From Psettodes erumei (lineage: Eukaryota; Chordata; Actinopteri; Pleuronectiformes; Psettodidae), in NCBI GenBank assembly GCA_016785225.1, contig JAFBJZ010000952.1, positions 1,240,001 to 1,304,000 on the forward strand: a stretch of 64,000 nucleotides of DNA, given 5' to 3'. The notes below the pieces were generated by a model that searched no databases, was not told where the DNA came from, and saw only the letters and a list, made by a program, of their open reading frames with translations. The first letter of the stretch is position 1. Each line of letters starts with the position of its first letter. The position numbers and the translations under genes are program-made. Of the stretch, positions 36,790 to 51,700 are shown in pieces.

Positions 36790-39700
36790 TCCAGGTCCCA
36801 GGGGTGTGTAGGAGGAGAAATTCTCATCAGAGATGTCCGCTGGAATGCAGCACGGCTTCCGCAGGGTGCCATGAAAGTTTGTGAGGTTTATTTTAACTCC
36901 CACGCATAGCACGGCTACTCAGTCCCACCAGAGCTCCAGTGCTGACACACACACACACACACACACACGTCACATCATCTGGAAGTTGGAGCTGTGATTG
37001 AATAATTGTCCATTCATTTTGGCGGTCTTACACCTCCAAACCGTTGCCGGGCTATGTTGACCTCTGTGCGACCTGCGTGGGTCAGTTTCCAGAGTTAGCC
37101 TGTTAGCTGGGGCCTCTTCTCAGGTCACGTCTCTGGGCCCCCTGCAGACAGCAGAGCCTATTAACCTACAGGACTTCCTCAGGATGATGCCCCCTCCCAC
37201 TGGATGTTGTCCCAACACTGACTCGGCTCTTCATCGCACAGGAGAAGTGTGGACTCTGACCACTGTCCATCTTTTTTTAAGACCAACTTAAAATCCAGTC
37301 ATGATAGGAATCTGGTCAACTTGACAATAAACAACAAATAAACACCACCATGTTGCAATAGTATGACATCTTTCAGGTTCCCTGTATAGTCTTCCTGTCC
37401 TTCACGAAAACCTGCTCGTCTGCTCTACTGTCCGCTGGCATTAATGGGTCACCAGATAAATGTAAAGTCTGGAGTTGAATCAAAAATCATGACCACATCT
37501 ACTGACAGGACATTACCAAAGCATATGCATAAACGTTCCCAGCAGTCTCCTTTATCCCCAAGTTGAAGTTAAACATTTGGATGGGGTTCAGTAGAAACAG
37601 TTTTTTATCAAGAACAGAAATAGTTTAATTTTTCAAAGTTAACGACGTATGATATGTTTCACAGATTGGATGGAAGTCTCCATCTGTAAATGTGTGACCT
37701 AAAGTCTTCTGCAGTGTCAGCTTGACAGCATCAGATTTTGCATCACAAAGCTTTGTGTCTCTGAGACTCTGCATGTCAGCTAGACGAGCAGTGCAGCATG
37801 ACAGCAGGTCGAGCAGCAGTGTGCTGCTGCCCTCCCTGGTTAAGAAGTCTCAAGCCTGTTTCACCTCTGACCACGCCCAGCATCAGTGAGGGGTGTGGTT
37901 GGGTGTAGTCCAGAATGTGCTCTGTTCAGCCTGTCTCCACCAGCAGTGATGTCTCAGTGTCCTGGCGCACACCTGTACATCGCTGCAGCAAGTTGAGACG
38001 TTAAATCGCCGGAGGCCAGGGGGTGTTCGATTGCTTTCAGAACCATATAAGACTTAAGGGGTCATCCAGGTATTTTAATACATAAATCTGAACTGCCAAG
38101 GAAACCTTTGTTCCAGACATGTTGCAGGTATCATATAACAGGATGAGATGATTTAGTCGGAGGCAGAGGGGAACTGCGACTCTGTTCTCATACATGGCGA
38201 GGACATCTTATTTCTGTCACAGAAGCTTGTTACAAATGAAAATGTTTATCTATCAAAATGTTTAAACAATTAAACTACATAATTTACAGTTACAGAACAG
38301 ACATGCAGAGTGTAAGGAAGAAAATGCAGAGTGCTGCTGGGAATTCTCCTTACAGATTGTCATCTTTATTCTTCTCTCCACGTCTCTGATGTCTGATGTT
38401 TGTGAACAGCTGATTCAGATTCAGTTTTGTGTGAGATAGACCCACGCATTGAGTTCTTCAGTTTCCTGTAGTAATTCTCCTTCTTCCTCAGGAAGTGATA
38501 AGAGCTTTTGATCTTTTTTTTTTTTCCTTTTTTCATGACGAAGAAAGAAAAAAAGAAGCCTTGATTTCAACCTGATTTTTGAGCCAATACTAATATCCAT
38601 AGTTTCACTCTGCACTGTTGTTGGCAGTAATTCAGTGTCTGGTTTCCCTCCTCACCAGCTCTGGCTGCTGCCGTTGGCCAGGAGCCCGACCACAGCCACG
38701 GCTGCGCTCACGGAAGCTGCTACCCGGCGACGGGGGACTTGCTCGTTGGACGAGAGAAGAACCTGAAGGCCTCGTCCACATGCGGGATGAGGAGAAAGGA
38801 GCCCTACTGCATTGTCAGTCACCTTCAGGTCAGTGCACATGTGGGACTTGAACGCGCCTGATGTCTGCCTGTCTGTGCTTCTGGGTTTCTCGTTGACCCC
38901 TCAACTCTGCTCTTTGACGTTGCTTCGCTGACCTTTTCCTCTCCTGCTGAAGGATGAGAAGAAGTGTTTCGACTGTGACTCCAGGCGGCCGTATGACCCC
39001 GTCTACAACACCATCAATCACCGGATAGAGAATGTAATCACTGCCTTCAAACCTCACCGCAAGAAGTCCTGGTGGCAGTCTGAGAATGGTGAGAGTTCTG
39101 CACTGTCCTCACTTAGAAGGCAAAACTTAACCAGAATAACTCCAGTTTCACAACAAGTAATTTTTGATACCAAAGTCTAATGAGCTATCATTCATAAAGG
39201 GTTTGAAGCCATTACTTACAACATTTAAACCCTTGATTAAGGGTGCTGTACTTCTTGCAGTGGAGCAGAGCACTGCGCACAATTGTTGAAGATGTAGGTG
39301 GTCTTTAGTAGGCGGATACATGTGAGTGTGAGAGGATAAACATGATGGGTTATCTGTTCAGGTCGTTTTTTGGTTTTTTTGTCGTTTTTTTTAGCCATAG
39401 TACCAGCATGACTCTAAAGATGACAATGTCAGATGGTTGGTCCATCAATTTGGTTCTGGCTAAAACACTTCAACAGCTATTGAATGTATTGCCCTGTTTG
39501 CATACGTGAAGTCATGTTCCCCAGAGGATGTTCCAATAATTCCTCACATGACGTTTTTAGCCTTAAGTGAAACATCTCACACCAAAGACTGTCTCCTCCT
39601 TTAGCACCACCATGAGGTCCATTCATGTTTGGCCTCTTGGATGGATTTGCCAATAACTTTGGCAACCCACGTTCGTGTTCCTTTCTGCATGAATTGTAAT

Positions 39701-42700
39701 TACTTTGGTGGTTTTCATGTAGCAGCCGTGTAGTACTTTGTGTTTGGTGCTAACCTGGTGAGCCAGCATGCTAACAGACTAAACGAGATGGTGAACATTG
39801 TACCTGCTACACATGGGCATGTTAGCATTGTTAGTGTTAGCCTAACCCTGATGTTAGCATTTAGCCTTAAGCGCTGCTATGTACAGAGTGCTAGAGTTTT
39901 CTTTGAACTTAACTCTGCATCACATCTTACTCCTGAATTTGTGAAAATGTCAGAAGTGATGGAGCCGACTGCACCACTGGACTAAGATACTTTGAGTTGT
40001 GAACAACACAGACGTGAGAAGAAGGTTTATATTCTGCTCTTTCATCTCAGTGCTCTATATTTAAGTTAGGTAAATCCTCTTTTTCACAGCATCGTGAATG
40101 CCTCATAAATAGAGGAATCTTTTCGTTCATTCAACTTGAACCTTTAATTAAAGCTTCCAAGGTAAATTGCTTTGAAGAGCTCCTAAAAGCACAAGCAAAT
40201 TAGAAACTGCTCGTACTGATGTTTTAATTTGACCTCGCCAAAGCTGGTAGTATGACAAAATTAATATGGCCTCTACTTATCGTTAAAGCTATTAATATTT
40301 GAGAAAGGCATGGAGGCGAGGATAGAAAGATATAAAAAGACGAGGTAGCGTGTGTCCTGAAGAAGAAATGAGTTAGCTGGGAAAAGGGAAAAGGACCAAG
40401 ATCCTAAAAGTTTATTGAAGCCACAAGCAATAAGCAACTAGTGGCTGAAGAAAAGCAGTGTTAAGTCAGCACGCGCACACACACACACACACACTGTGGC
40501 CAAGGTCCTCTGACCAGCCACAGATGGCTTAATAACAGAGTAGTCCCCGCTCTGGAAATGGGAATGACAGGGGAGGGAGAAACGTTAAACCTCTGACGGA
40601 GAGATAAAAGTGAGAGTTGACGGAATAATGAAGACGCAGCGAGGACAGAGGGGGACAGTATGCCGCTGTGTTTTCAGGTGCGCATAAATCTTCATGGCAA
40701 ACTGTAAAGCTCTGTGCGGAGCGGCTGCCGGGACACAAGGCTCGCTTCAGCTGTTCGTGAGCCACCATGCTGTAACGCAGCGCTGTCGAAGAGAGCACTG
40801 TGTGCATCACATCCAGCCCCAGAATAGAGCCGAGAGAAACAGAAGAAGAAGAAGAAGAAGAAGAAGGGGGACAGGAAGTGTAGTGGCTATTTTTACTCCC
40901 GGTTGCTACTGCTTTTTTTCCATGGCATCTCGTGGCATTTCTCTGGTGAAAGTGGCAGTGTGAGCACAGTGGGCCTGTTTGGTATGGACCACAGTGCTTT
41001 CATTGTGTGCGCTCACTAATTGGGGTCAACATTTCCTGGGGGCACTATAAGTGAGAGTCAGGGGAACAGGTGTTGTCTGTCTTTTTGTGTATGACTTGTT
41101 TACACTTTGAATTCCCGTTCTGCTCTTTCTCTCTCCATCTCCCTCTGTTTTTCCCTTCTCCCACTGGGTCACACCCTTCCCTCGCTTTCCTTCCTGTGCA
41201 TTGTCAGCTGTTGATTTGTGGTTGATTGTTTTTGTGCGCGCGTGCATTTGTTGTTCCACTTGATAAGCTAAATGAACCAGTTGCAAATACATCAGTAAAG
41301 CTTGGCGCTGGCACTCGGCGCTAACCCTTTAACCCATAAGGGACGCTTCCAGTTATGGCCTCCCAACACACAGGGTACTTTATAGTCTGTAAGACAAAGA
41401 CAATGAGCTGAGAGATGCCAAACGCTGCTCCACAGAGCTGTGGAGAGCAGCAGAGTCAGGTGATGATCTCTGGGTTCTTTACTCAGAGCAACACATTTCA
41501 TATTACACATCCTGGAGTTACTTGAGCCAATGTTTATAGAGGTGGGTTGACCATAATTTTAGGGTACAGTATCATCCACTCTGCATTTCTCCTTTGCCTC
41601 CAATTGCCTTTTACTACAAACCTCAGCAGAAAGCCAAGGAATCCCACACAGTTTAAACCAACTACATCAGCACACTGTTTCAGTCATCAGACCCTAACTC
41701 CAGGAAAGATTCAGATTTCAGGTTTCCCACTCATGTCAGGAGCTTTTGATCCTATGCACCTGTCACCAAGACTGTAAGAACTTTTTTTTGTTGCAATAAC
41801 TGTAAGATGCCTCAGGAAAGTCCTGATCACCACACACTTTCATCACCTGGAAGTTGTGTTCAAAAAAGTGTTAAAAGGTGAAAGTTTTTTTCCAAAACAT
41901 GTAACTTACGTAGGAATCTGGCCGGTTTTCCATCGGCATTTGTTTTTTTTGCATGTATATATGAAAGAGCTGATCACAAGTTTAAAAATTACTGGGTTAT
42001 AGAGTGTTGAGTTGCCAGATGTAAAGTTCACATGGAGTGGATTTTAAGTATGTGTATGAGGAATGGGAAAGTCCTCTTGGCCCTGTGCTGCGCCAAAACA
42101 AAACACAGAGAGCGCGAGGGAAAGTAGCCCTCGGAGTGAAGCGGCCTTTCACAAGATTTGGTGCTTTACAACTCAGGAAGTGTGTGGGCTTTTCCGACTC
42201 GCTCGCTACATTTCTCCTGCCAGGACCCGATGTCTTTTCCTGTTGAGATGCCATTCCTCAAACCAAAGGCACGGCTGCTACTGCTCTCACCGCCCCCAGC
42301 CATTATGCTCAACCGTCCATCTGTCAGAAATGCATGATATAGATGAAAAACAGCAGTGCAAGTGGTTTTTGAAGCATTGCATTAACTAATAAATCATCTC
42401 TCTGTGTCTCCCAGGAAAGTCGGACGTCTTCATCCAGCTGGATCTGGAAGCAGAGTTTCACTTCACTCACTTGATTATGACCTTCAAGGTAAAATAAAGC
42501 TGTTCTATCTGCTTGACCTCCATCTACAAGCAGCTGGAAAGAATTACTCACAGCTCGGATTGCGTTGTACTCTGTTGTTACCATTCAGCTAATGAAGCTG
42601 CAAGGAAACACTGTGTTGCAAAACTTTAGTCCAAGTCGTACCTTTGTTGCAGACCTTCCGTCCGGCGGCCATGCTGATCGAGCGGTCGGCGGACTTTGGT

Positions 42701-45700
42701 CGCACCTGGCAGATCTATCGCTACTTCTCTCATGACTGCGCCGCCGCCTTTCCCGGAATCTCCCAGGGTCCACTGCGTGACATTAACGACGTCATCTGCG
42801 AGTCGCGCTATTCCGACATCGAACCGTCGACAGAGGGCGAGGTGAGTGACAGACTGAAGGAATAACCTCAAAGTGACAGGTCAAACTCGCTGCACTATAA
42901 ATATAAATAAATAAATAAAAGAGATGTGGTGAGTAAAAAGGTCAGGGGCCAGGTTTTATCATCAGATACTATGTTAGCATATTGTTCTTTTTCTAAACTG
43001 AGTTTAAAACTGCTGGCTCTGGCCTATAGTGATCCTCAAGTCTAATACGTAAGCAAATTTCCCAGAATGTCAAAAGCTTCAATTCAAATATATGTGGTGT
43101 GTGTGCACATTCTCTTTTCCCCGGCCTAGGTCATCTACAGAGTGTTGGATCCGGCCATCAGGATCGAGGATCCATACAGCCCGAAAATCCAGAGTAGGTC
43201 ACACTGACACGCACACACATTTTTTAACAGCAGCCTAATGGTAAAGTAAGTTATTCATGGTCATTTTGGACAAATACAACGCACTGATCATGTTCCTTTT
43301 TATGACTAAGTATTTAATAATATACAGCTAATAGAGAACTTACCCATGATGCTGTGTTGGGAGAAGTCTCCTTGATTTAAGGGATTATAAAAAGATGGCG
43401 AGCCTGATATTAAAAAAGGAGCTTTTATTTAAGAAATACTTATTGTGGTAGAAACCAAATCACAGTATAGGAAATCCAAAGCTTAAAACTGATTTCACAG
43501 CAAATTCTGTCCTGTTCTGTGGTGAGTTTTATTCACACGTGTCACCTTAAATCAGACTCCGGCAGATACAGTTAGTTCTTGTTATCCAGCTGTGACTCAT
43601 AACACACTGCAACAGCCTGTCTCTCTGGGGTGTGAAACATGGCCCTGCTGTGTGGAAGGCACGGAGAGATGTGAAAAGCAGCTGTTCCTCTCCCACACAG
43701 CCTCGCTGTCCTGGCCATCGTGTTTTGACTGGCACGACTTGAGAGCTTTTCCCAGAATCCTCAGCTCGGTTTCCAGCGCAGCAGCGGCAGAGGCAGACTT
43801 CGTTCTGTTGTTAAATATCTCGATGCAATCTCATATGTAGACCTCTGACCCCCTCACAACTGGACAATACCTGTTCACTGCATGCTGCTGTCATGACAAT
43901 GAATCACCATCCAAAAGTCGGTTTGCTCAGGGAGCGTTTTCTCTTTATTTTCACATCACTTGAGTGAGACGAGGGAACTTTTTGACCTGAGCTGAGACTT
44001 CCAGGTAAACTTCCTCTCAGCACACACTCTGACTATTTGATTGGCAGACCATAAACCCAATTACAATCCTAACTCTAACCATCTGTAGCCCAAAGCATTT
44101 TGGACATAATCCATATTTACTTTTTATGCATTACAATAAGGAAGGAAATGCACAGATTGTAAAAAGCAAAATGCTACTTGTAAACCTCTACTTGTCAAAT
44201 CGTGTGAACACGAGTCAGATCTCTGTATGTGTTCGGTTAGACAGAGCGGGTAATAAAAGTCAGTCTCAATTTCAGCCCCTGGCCTCACTGAAAGCTGCTG
44301 TTTGGCCGCTGCAGTTGCCGCAAGTTGATGTGGAGGACTGTTCTCTGCTCTACTGTTACTGCATGAGCAGAAACAGACACTGTAGAGGGATTAGCTCGTG
44401 TCTGTCAGAGTGGGATTGTGTTACGCCAGATAAAGTCAGCGGGGTAGGGTTGGAGTCTGGAGGCACATAAATCCCCACATCTTATTGTTACAGTGGTGCC
44501 TGAAGTCCAGCAGGATTTGAAATATATGGAAACTCAGCAACTGAAAGTTTTGCCTTTCTGTTTTGTTTTGGGGTTTTTTGTAGAGTAGGGCTCTTTGTAG
44601 AGTACATGCTAAATTAGGAATGTTCATAATCATCATAATTATAATCATTTACTTCGTAATGATGGTGATCAAGTGTAGACTTGCTTTAGAATTCTTCGCT
44701 CTATGAGAACCAGTGTTTTTAAAGTCACAAGTATTAGTTCTAATTTGTATTTACTATTATTCAGTGTTACTGTAAGTCGCTGGCTGATGAGCAGAGCAGT
44801 GCTGGTACTTTTATGCCACAAAGAAGACAAAATGTGTGTCAAGTGTGTTGACTGGGGAACAGCTGGGCCGTGACAGCAGAGGATGTTCCAGCAGACTGAC
44901 AAGGTGATAAGACGCACAGATCTGTCTGGAAGGAGGTTAGCCTCTTAGCCCCTTAGAGAGGCTGAAGAGTCAGGATGTGGGTGGAGCCATTTCAGCACCA
45001 CATTCCATTAACGTCCATCACCTTCAGATTTTCCATCTTTCCGGAAACATGTTAGTCACGGATGTTATTCGGATGGCGTCTTGCTTTTTTGACTCCTACA
45101 CTGTAAGTTTGAAGCAAACTGAGTTGTACAAATGAAGATTGTTCAGTTCAGTTAGAAACACCGGTATGTTAAACAACTGACTATATACAGCAAAGAATCA
45201 CACAGGTGCGCAGAGAAGGTTGAGCTCTCTGAGGTGCTCTCAAATTATCCGAAGTATTCTCCCCCCTTAATGAACACATTCATTTTTACTTTGGTTAAAT
45301 CAATACTAACAAAACCACAGCACATGTGAAGGTGGTTAGTTGTTGCACCACGGCCACAGAGATGATGAAGGAGCTATTGATTGTGAAGCATGGATGAAAC
45401 AGATGATGCTCGTCAGATGATGGGAGCACAGCCTCGGTGCTTACAAGGTGAAAAACATTCACGTCATCACGGTTTTAGAGTGCCCCTCCCAAACTACACC
45501 TTCCTGTTCCCCTCCTTGTCCAACCCAGTTTCAGTTCCATGTGACCCTGAGGTGCCTCAAAACTCTGGGGATCAGCTAATCCTCCGACTGTCCCTGATCA
45601 TGACCCGCTTTTCCCCCCGTAATGCTTGATCAATTTATCATGCTCCACTTGCTCTGACTTCGTCCAGCTGGGGCAAAAGGCGCTTTGTTGCAGATGTGTG

Positions 45701-48700
45701 TGTGAGGTTTGATATCGTCTTTTTTTCTAATTATTTTATCCAACCTCCTGGTGTCATTCAGTCCATCAAAAGAGGACCAGCCTTTGTGTAACAGTCATCT
45801 TAACACCTGAACTCCATAAACTTATTGTGGGCATCTGTAACCTGCCCTCCTCCGCTTGTTCTCCCGTCAGACCAGCTGAAGATCACCAACCTGAGAGTGA
45901 ACTTCACCAAACTCCACACCCTGGGAGACAACCTGCTGGACCCGAGGGCAGAAATCAAAGAGAAGTATTACTACGCCATATACGAGCTCGTGGTGCGCGG
46001 AAACTGCTTCTGCTACGGCCACGCCTCAGAGTGCGCCCCCATCGATGGCATCAGAGATGATATAGAAGGAATGGTGAGTGATTGGCACACGTTTATTTTC
46101 CCTCTGTGATTTACTCCAAAGCTTCCCATCGCTCACCCGGCCTCTCGTCTCCTTTTAAGGTTCACGGCAGGTGTGTGTGTAACCACAACACCAAGGGCCT
46201 GAACTGCGAGCAGTGCGACGACTTCCACAATGACCTGCCCTGGAGACCAGCGGAGGGACGCAACACCAACGCCTGCAAGAGTGAGGCGACACAAACATCA
46301 GAACTTTAGCTTTAAGGATAGTGAGCCAATAAGTGGAAATTCAAAAAGAGGTCACGTGCACTGCTGATTTTTAATTGATTATTTTTTATAAGCAGGCTAT
46401 GGCAACTGTAAATCACAGTCACTCCCTTTGGGATGTTGACAACTTTAGAAAAGACTGACCTGTTTTCAACAACCACCTCTTTTGTAGAGTGCAGCTGTAA
46501 CAGCCACTCGTCCACGTGCCACTTCGACATGGCGGTGTACTTGGCCATGGGGAACGTCAGCGGCGGAGTGTGCGACGACTGTCAGCACAACACCATGGGC
46601 CGCAACTGCGAGACGTGCAAACCTTTCTACTACAAAGACCCCTTCAAGGATATAAGGGACCCACGGGTCTGCATAGGTGAGTGTGTCTTTGTGTTACTTA
46701 TGGAACAACTGCTGAGAGGAGAAAAGAGGCAGCCAGCTGCTAGAGAGGGAGGGGGGTGCCGAGGAAGAGACGCCATGCAGAGATTTAGCGTGAGGTAAAA
46801 GGGAAGTTAACTGGAGGTTAGTTATTATTGCTGACGTGGCCCATTCATCATCACGGCCACAGCTCCTGAAGGCAGTCAAGTTCCTTAAAAACCCGACAGT
46901 CTGATTGCTGTAATTTGCATCATTAAGTCAGTGTGTGACTGAATGATGAATCATTTTCTCCGAAGCCCATTGTGAATAAAGAGAAAAGTCACAGCTTCAC
47001 TGCTTCTCACACCTCGAGAAATTTCCTGAGAATTCAGTGAAATTCAACTCAAACCGCCTCATTTCCGCCGCAGCCTGTGACTGCGACCCAGATGGTTCTC
47101 AGAACGGGGGGATGTGTGACAGCCACACAGACGCCTCCCTCGGCATGGTGGGGGGCCAGTGCCGCTGCAAGGCCAACGTGGAGGGGCCGCGCTGCGACAA
47201 GTGCAAAATGGGCTTCTTCGGCCTGAGCGCCGACAACCCTCAGGGCTGCCAACGTGAGTACCTCCTCTCTCATCGCTCACACAAACACACACTCATGCTG
47301 GAAATGTGTTTAGTCTCCCACCAGCCAAAAATAAAGAGGACTGTAATTCATCCTGGACTGGTGTTTGATTCCTGCCTTGTGTGTAAGAGGATGGTTTCAG
47401 TGAATGGTTCAAACTAAAAATGTAAAGGTAATTTGATGCCCTCCAGCTTGCTGGTGCGACCACAGAGGAACCGTGTCCGGGAGCTCTCAGTGTGACCCGG
47501 TCAGCGGAGACTGCTTCTGCAAGCGTCTGGTCACCGGGCGCAGCTGTGACCAGTGTCTGGTAAGACATCGCAAAAACATTTGACACTTGTCTTCTGGCTT
47601 AATCTGCAAATCTCACATTTTGCCTCTTCTCCGTCTTTCTGTCCTCCTCTGTCCTTGCCACATAAGCCCTGCTGGTGGTCATGTGACAGTGAACAAAATA
47701 CCCCCACAGAAATTTCCCTTGCTTTTTAAGTGACCTTCTCAGCCATGGACAACTCTGTGCCATGTTTGTGTCTGTTTGACACCTTATCACTTGGATTTCG
47801 TGGGAACTGTTGGCAGAATTGGAATGTAATATTCATTTAGTCATTGGCTCTTGGAAGGACCTTTGGCATTTTTACACTGACTGAAGCACACTTTAGGTTT
47901 TCCTGTTTGGAAAGGGGTGAATGAGGCAGGTGGCATCAAATCTGGGTATATTTACAACCTCCCCACTAGAGGCCACTAAACCCTACACACTGATCTCTTC
48001 AATTTGAACACAAGCAGTCCAAATTAGTTAGTGCTGCTAACCTGCTTTCCACTCTGTGTCTTTCTCTCGCCCTCTCTGCCCAGTGGACCGAGATGTTAGG
48101 AGCTGATCAGCTTCCTGTTATAATTCAACCTCTTTTCCCGGAATAGTCTAGGCAGGAATGCGAGCCTGGGCCTTGTGTCTAAATTTAGCCCAGAGATTTA
48201 AGGCTTGTCCGGTCGGTGTGGCTTACAGCCGGCCTAAAATGGTCAGGACCTGGACCTGGTCCGAAAGCGGATCATGTCGTCTGATGAGCCATGTGAAGGC
48301 TGGTTTTAGAAACAATAATGTCAACAGTGGAAATAATATTTCCAATAAATCCTACTGAAGAGACAATGCACCCTACCATCATTGTACCTAAATAGAAGTA
48401 ATGTGTCACCAGTATAAACGCACACTCACATACAAAAGAATCAATTGATGTCATCGTCATTGTCACTGTGGATGTTCCCCTCAGTCTATAATAGCATGGC
48501 CAGTGATGCTTCATATCTGTCCACAGCTAACTGCTGGACTGTCCTCCTCTCTGTCTGTCTGTCTGTCTGTCCTCTGTCTGTCCCCCTGTGTTATTTAGCC
48601 GGAGCACTGGGCGCTGAGCCACGACCTGAACGGCTGCAGAGGCTGCGAGTGTGACATCGGAGGAGCGCTGGACAATCAGTGAGTTGGCGCCGTAGCTTCA

Positions 48701-51700
48701 GTCCTAGATCATCAGTCATAGATCAGATCTGAGGCTGCTGCAAATGAAAATTACACACAAGTCCATTTGTTGTCTGTACAAAACAACACTCAACTGATTA
48801 CTCTCCCCAAAGTAGCAGCTGCTGTCCTGTGTGCTCTGGATTTATCTATCTCTGTCTTTACCCTGAGAACAGTAATTTTTTACACCACTTCTTAAATGTT
48901 CAACAGTCTTCTGCGCACCAAGCAGTTGATGTCTTTTATTCAAACTTATCGAAACAGCTCCAAACACCAGTTTTAATCCAGACTGAACTATCTTTTCAAG
49001 ATCTGCTGTTATTTAAAAAAATCCTGCGGATGAATTCTTTGATTTTCATGATTCCTTGACATTTCCTGTAGCGCCACCAGAATTTAAAAGTGAACTGATT
49101 TAATTAATGGAAGACCATGTCACAGTATTTTAAACTCAGTGATTGGATCATTCTTGCCAAAATGCACCCTGTGAGCCATATTTTACGTTTGCCTCCAGGT
49201 TTCTATGTACACAAGCTCTTACCTCTGACTGTTTATGAAAGAATCACATATTTTCTAATTAATCTCTTGTACCGGTGACGTAACCAGTACAATGCTGTGT
49301 TGATCTAAGATTTGATGTTCCCCTCAAGATGCGATAAGAATAAATTTGAGATTCAGAAGGGATGTAACTGTAAAAACTGAAATAGTAACTGTTTAAATTA
49401 CTGATCCATTATTGGTAGCTGAGTTATATAATGTGATGTCAGTGAAATGACAAAATGGTTCGTCTTCTCTGTAGCTGTTCTATGGAGAGCGGTCAGTGTC
49501 GCTGCCGCAGTCACATGACGGGGCGCCAGTGCACCCAGGTGGAGTCTGGATATTTCTTCATGGCTCTGGATCACTTCCTCTATGAAGCCGAGTTGGCCAA
49601 AATGGGACAGGTGAGCCAGCCTGCGTTCTCTGTCAGGACACGTTTGTATGGGCGTCATTCTGTGGCGTCATTCTGACTCGTGGAAACACGGTGGAAAAAA
49701 ACCACATCTGAATATTCTCAGGGATGTACGCTGGAGACCAGGGAGCACCAGCCGGGCCGCCCTGCCACCTGGACGGGCATCGGGTTCGCCCGGGTCCCCG
49801 TGGGTGGCACCCTGGAGTTCCACATCAGTAACATCCCCTACTCCATGGAGTATGACTTGCTTATCCGCTACGAGTCACAGGTGGGTGTTTTTGCACATGT
49901 GCATGTTATCTGTCTATGCTGGTGGTAGACTCCTCAGATTACAAAGACACACTTAAAGAAAACAAGATATATTTATTCCCTCTCTTACTCTGAGTAGATT
50001 GATCCCACTCTCATATCTTTTCCTGGAAAGATAATGCCACGTTTATTGGTTATGTAGAGGTGCTGTCCCCAGCTGGATACTTTACAGACAGATATGAAAG
50101 TGGTATAAACTGTAAACTATTCCTCCTCTGCTGACTTATTAGCATTAAGGAACATGTTGCTGGTTTTGTAAATTCCAGCCATTTGCCTACAAATCATGTG
50201 CATTTTATATGATAATTACTTTCCAATTCCAAGACATTACTGAATAACTGTTCTCCTCCCCTGTTTGATGCTCACATGTCATGATCAGAATGCCTTCAGC
50301 CACAGATTTTAAGATAAACTGATTTTGTCCAGATGCCGAGGGACTGGGAGGAGGTGCGAATAACAGTGATCCGCCCGGGTCCGATTCCGACCAGCAGCCC
50401 CTGTGGGAACACCATCCCAGATGATGACAGGCTCACTGTCTCCCTGCCGGCCGGAGCCAGGTCTGCTGCTCACATGCACGTGCACGCACACGCACATGCA
50501 CACGCACACAACCGCAGAAAGTAAACTGTGTGATGACTCTGTGTGCCCCAGGTTTGTGGCCCCCCCTCAGCCTGTGTGCCTGGAGAGAGGTGTGACTTAC
50601 ACCCTCCGCTTCGAATTCAGGCGATATCAGGACCCCAACAGCATCCTCAACGGTGCGGCCAACGCTGTCCTCCTCGTAGACTCGGTGAGATTCGTCTTCC
50701 AGTCCTCTCAAATAAGCATCTGACTCATGACTAAATTGTATTTTTAATTCCACATGCAACATCTCCCACCTCTCCTTTTCACAAATCCCCCTTCCTCCTC
50801 TCTCCAGATCGCCTTGATGCCGCGCCACTCCTCCCTGGAGATGTTCAACATAGGGGATCTGGCCGCGAATACCAGGAAGCAGACCTATGAGCGCTACCGG
50901 TGTCACGAGGGGGCGAAGAGTGTGACCCGCCCACTGATGAGTGACACCTGTGCCAAGCTGATCACCAGCATGTCAGCCATCATAAATGATGGGGCTCTGC
51001 GTGAGTGAAAAAAGGGCTTATTAATGTATTTATTATATATGTCTTTAGACAAAAAGGGAGAATTACAATTAAGTTTGACTAAAAGATATAAAGCTAAGCA
51101 ACAAACATTTTTCTAGTCATCAGCTCTACGAGTTCCTCTTATGGTCAGTGCCAGTGTACAGGATGTTCCCGTATGTTTGACGCCGGCTCTGTCCTCCTGC
51201 AGCTTGTAATTGCGACCCTCAGGGGTCCATCAGCTCCATGTGTGATGTCCGCGGGGGGCAGTGTCGCTGTAAGCCAAATGTGATTGGTCGACGTTGTGAC
51301 CAGTGTGCTCCAGGAACTTATGGCTTTGGACCCTCAGGCTGCATAGGTGAGAAACTCTGACACAACTGTGGTTTTAAAACTTTTAAAACTTATCATTTTC
51401 ATTTGAGATCCAGAGCTTGGACCAGAACCTGGTGAAGGTTTTCCAGCTAATGACTGAACTTTCCATGGACGGACATAGTTAGTTGCTGATAGTTGCTAAG
51501 GTACAGCAGCTAATAAAGTTTGGCTGGAACTTAAATCAAATCTGTTGGTGCTTACACACTGCAGATAATGTTGGTGCTCAGTCTTGTTCTAACATTTTAT
51601 TCTGTCATTTTATTTTCAATTCTGTTTATACAGAAGTGACATAAATCTGAGGAGTGTGCTGAATTTTCATATCCAGCTGGACACCTGTTCTTGTGCAGTT

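Larger units (their letters stand above)
28346..36970. repeat. Cluster of CA/GT and GGAA microsatellites in the lamb1 first intron
   Basis: GT or CA runs lie at about 28346-28371, 28494-28522, 28668-28707, 29018-29048, 29073-29094, 30807-30843, 34077-34106, 35551-35568, 35746-35763, 36018-36038, 36137-36185, 36547-36574, 36618-36634, 36755-36786 and 36945-36968. GGAA runs are at 28876-28905 and about 30628-30643, a GA run at about 29299-29322, and CTTTT repeats at about 30117-30135. The density is high even for a fish intron. Confidence 0.9.
26212..38658 (+). other. lamb1 first coding intron (12.4 kb)
   Basis: This is the largest intron in the window. It holds many CA/GT and GGAA microsatellites, a G-quadruplex motif, a short terminal-inverted-repeat element at about 29830, and CpG-richer patches at about 31620-32000, 32280-32410, 32740-33070 and 33180-33310. 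Open frames here, up to 241 codons on the minus strand, look like chance or microsatellite frames. First introns of matrix genes often hold enhancers, but none is recognised by sequence. Confidence 0.7.

Noticed and set aside
40843..40866. (GAA)n run considered as an expansion-type repeat of interest
   Set aside because: Only about eight units, in an intron; ordinary for a fish genome.
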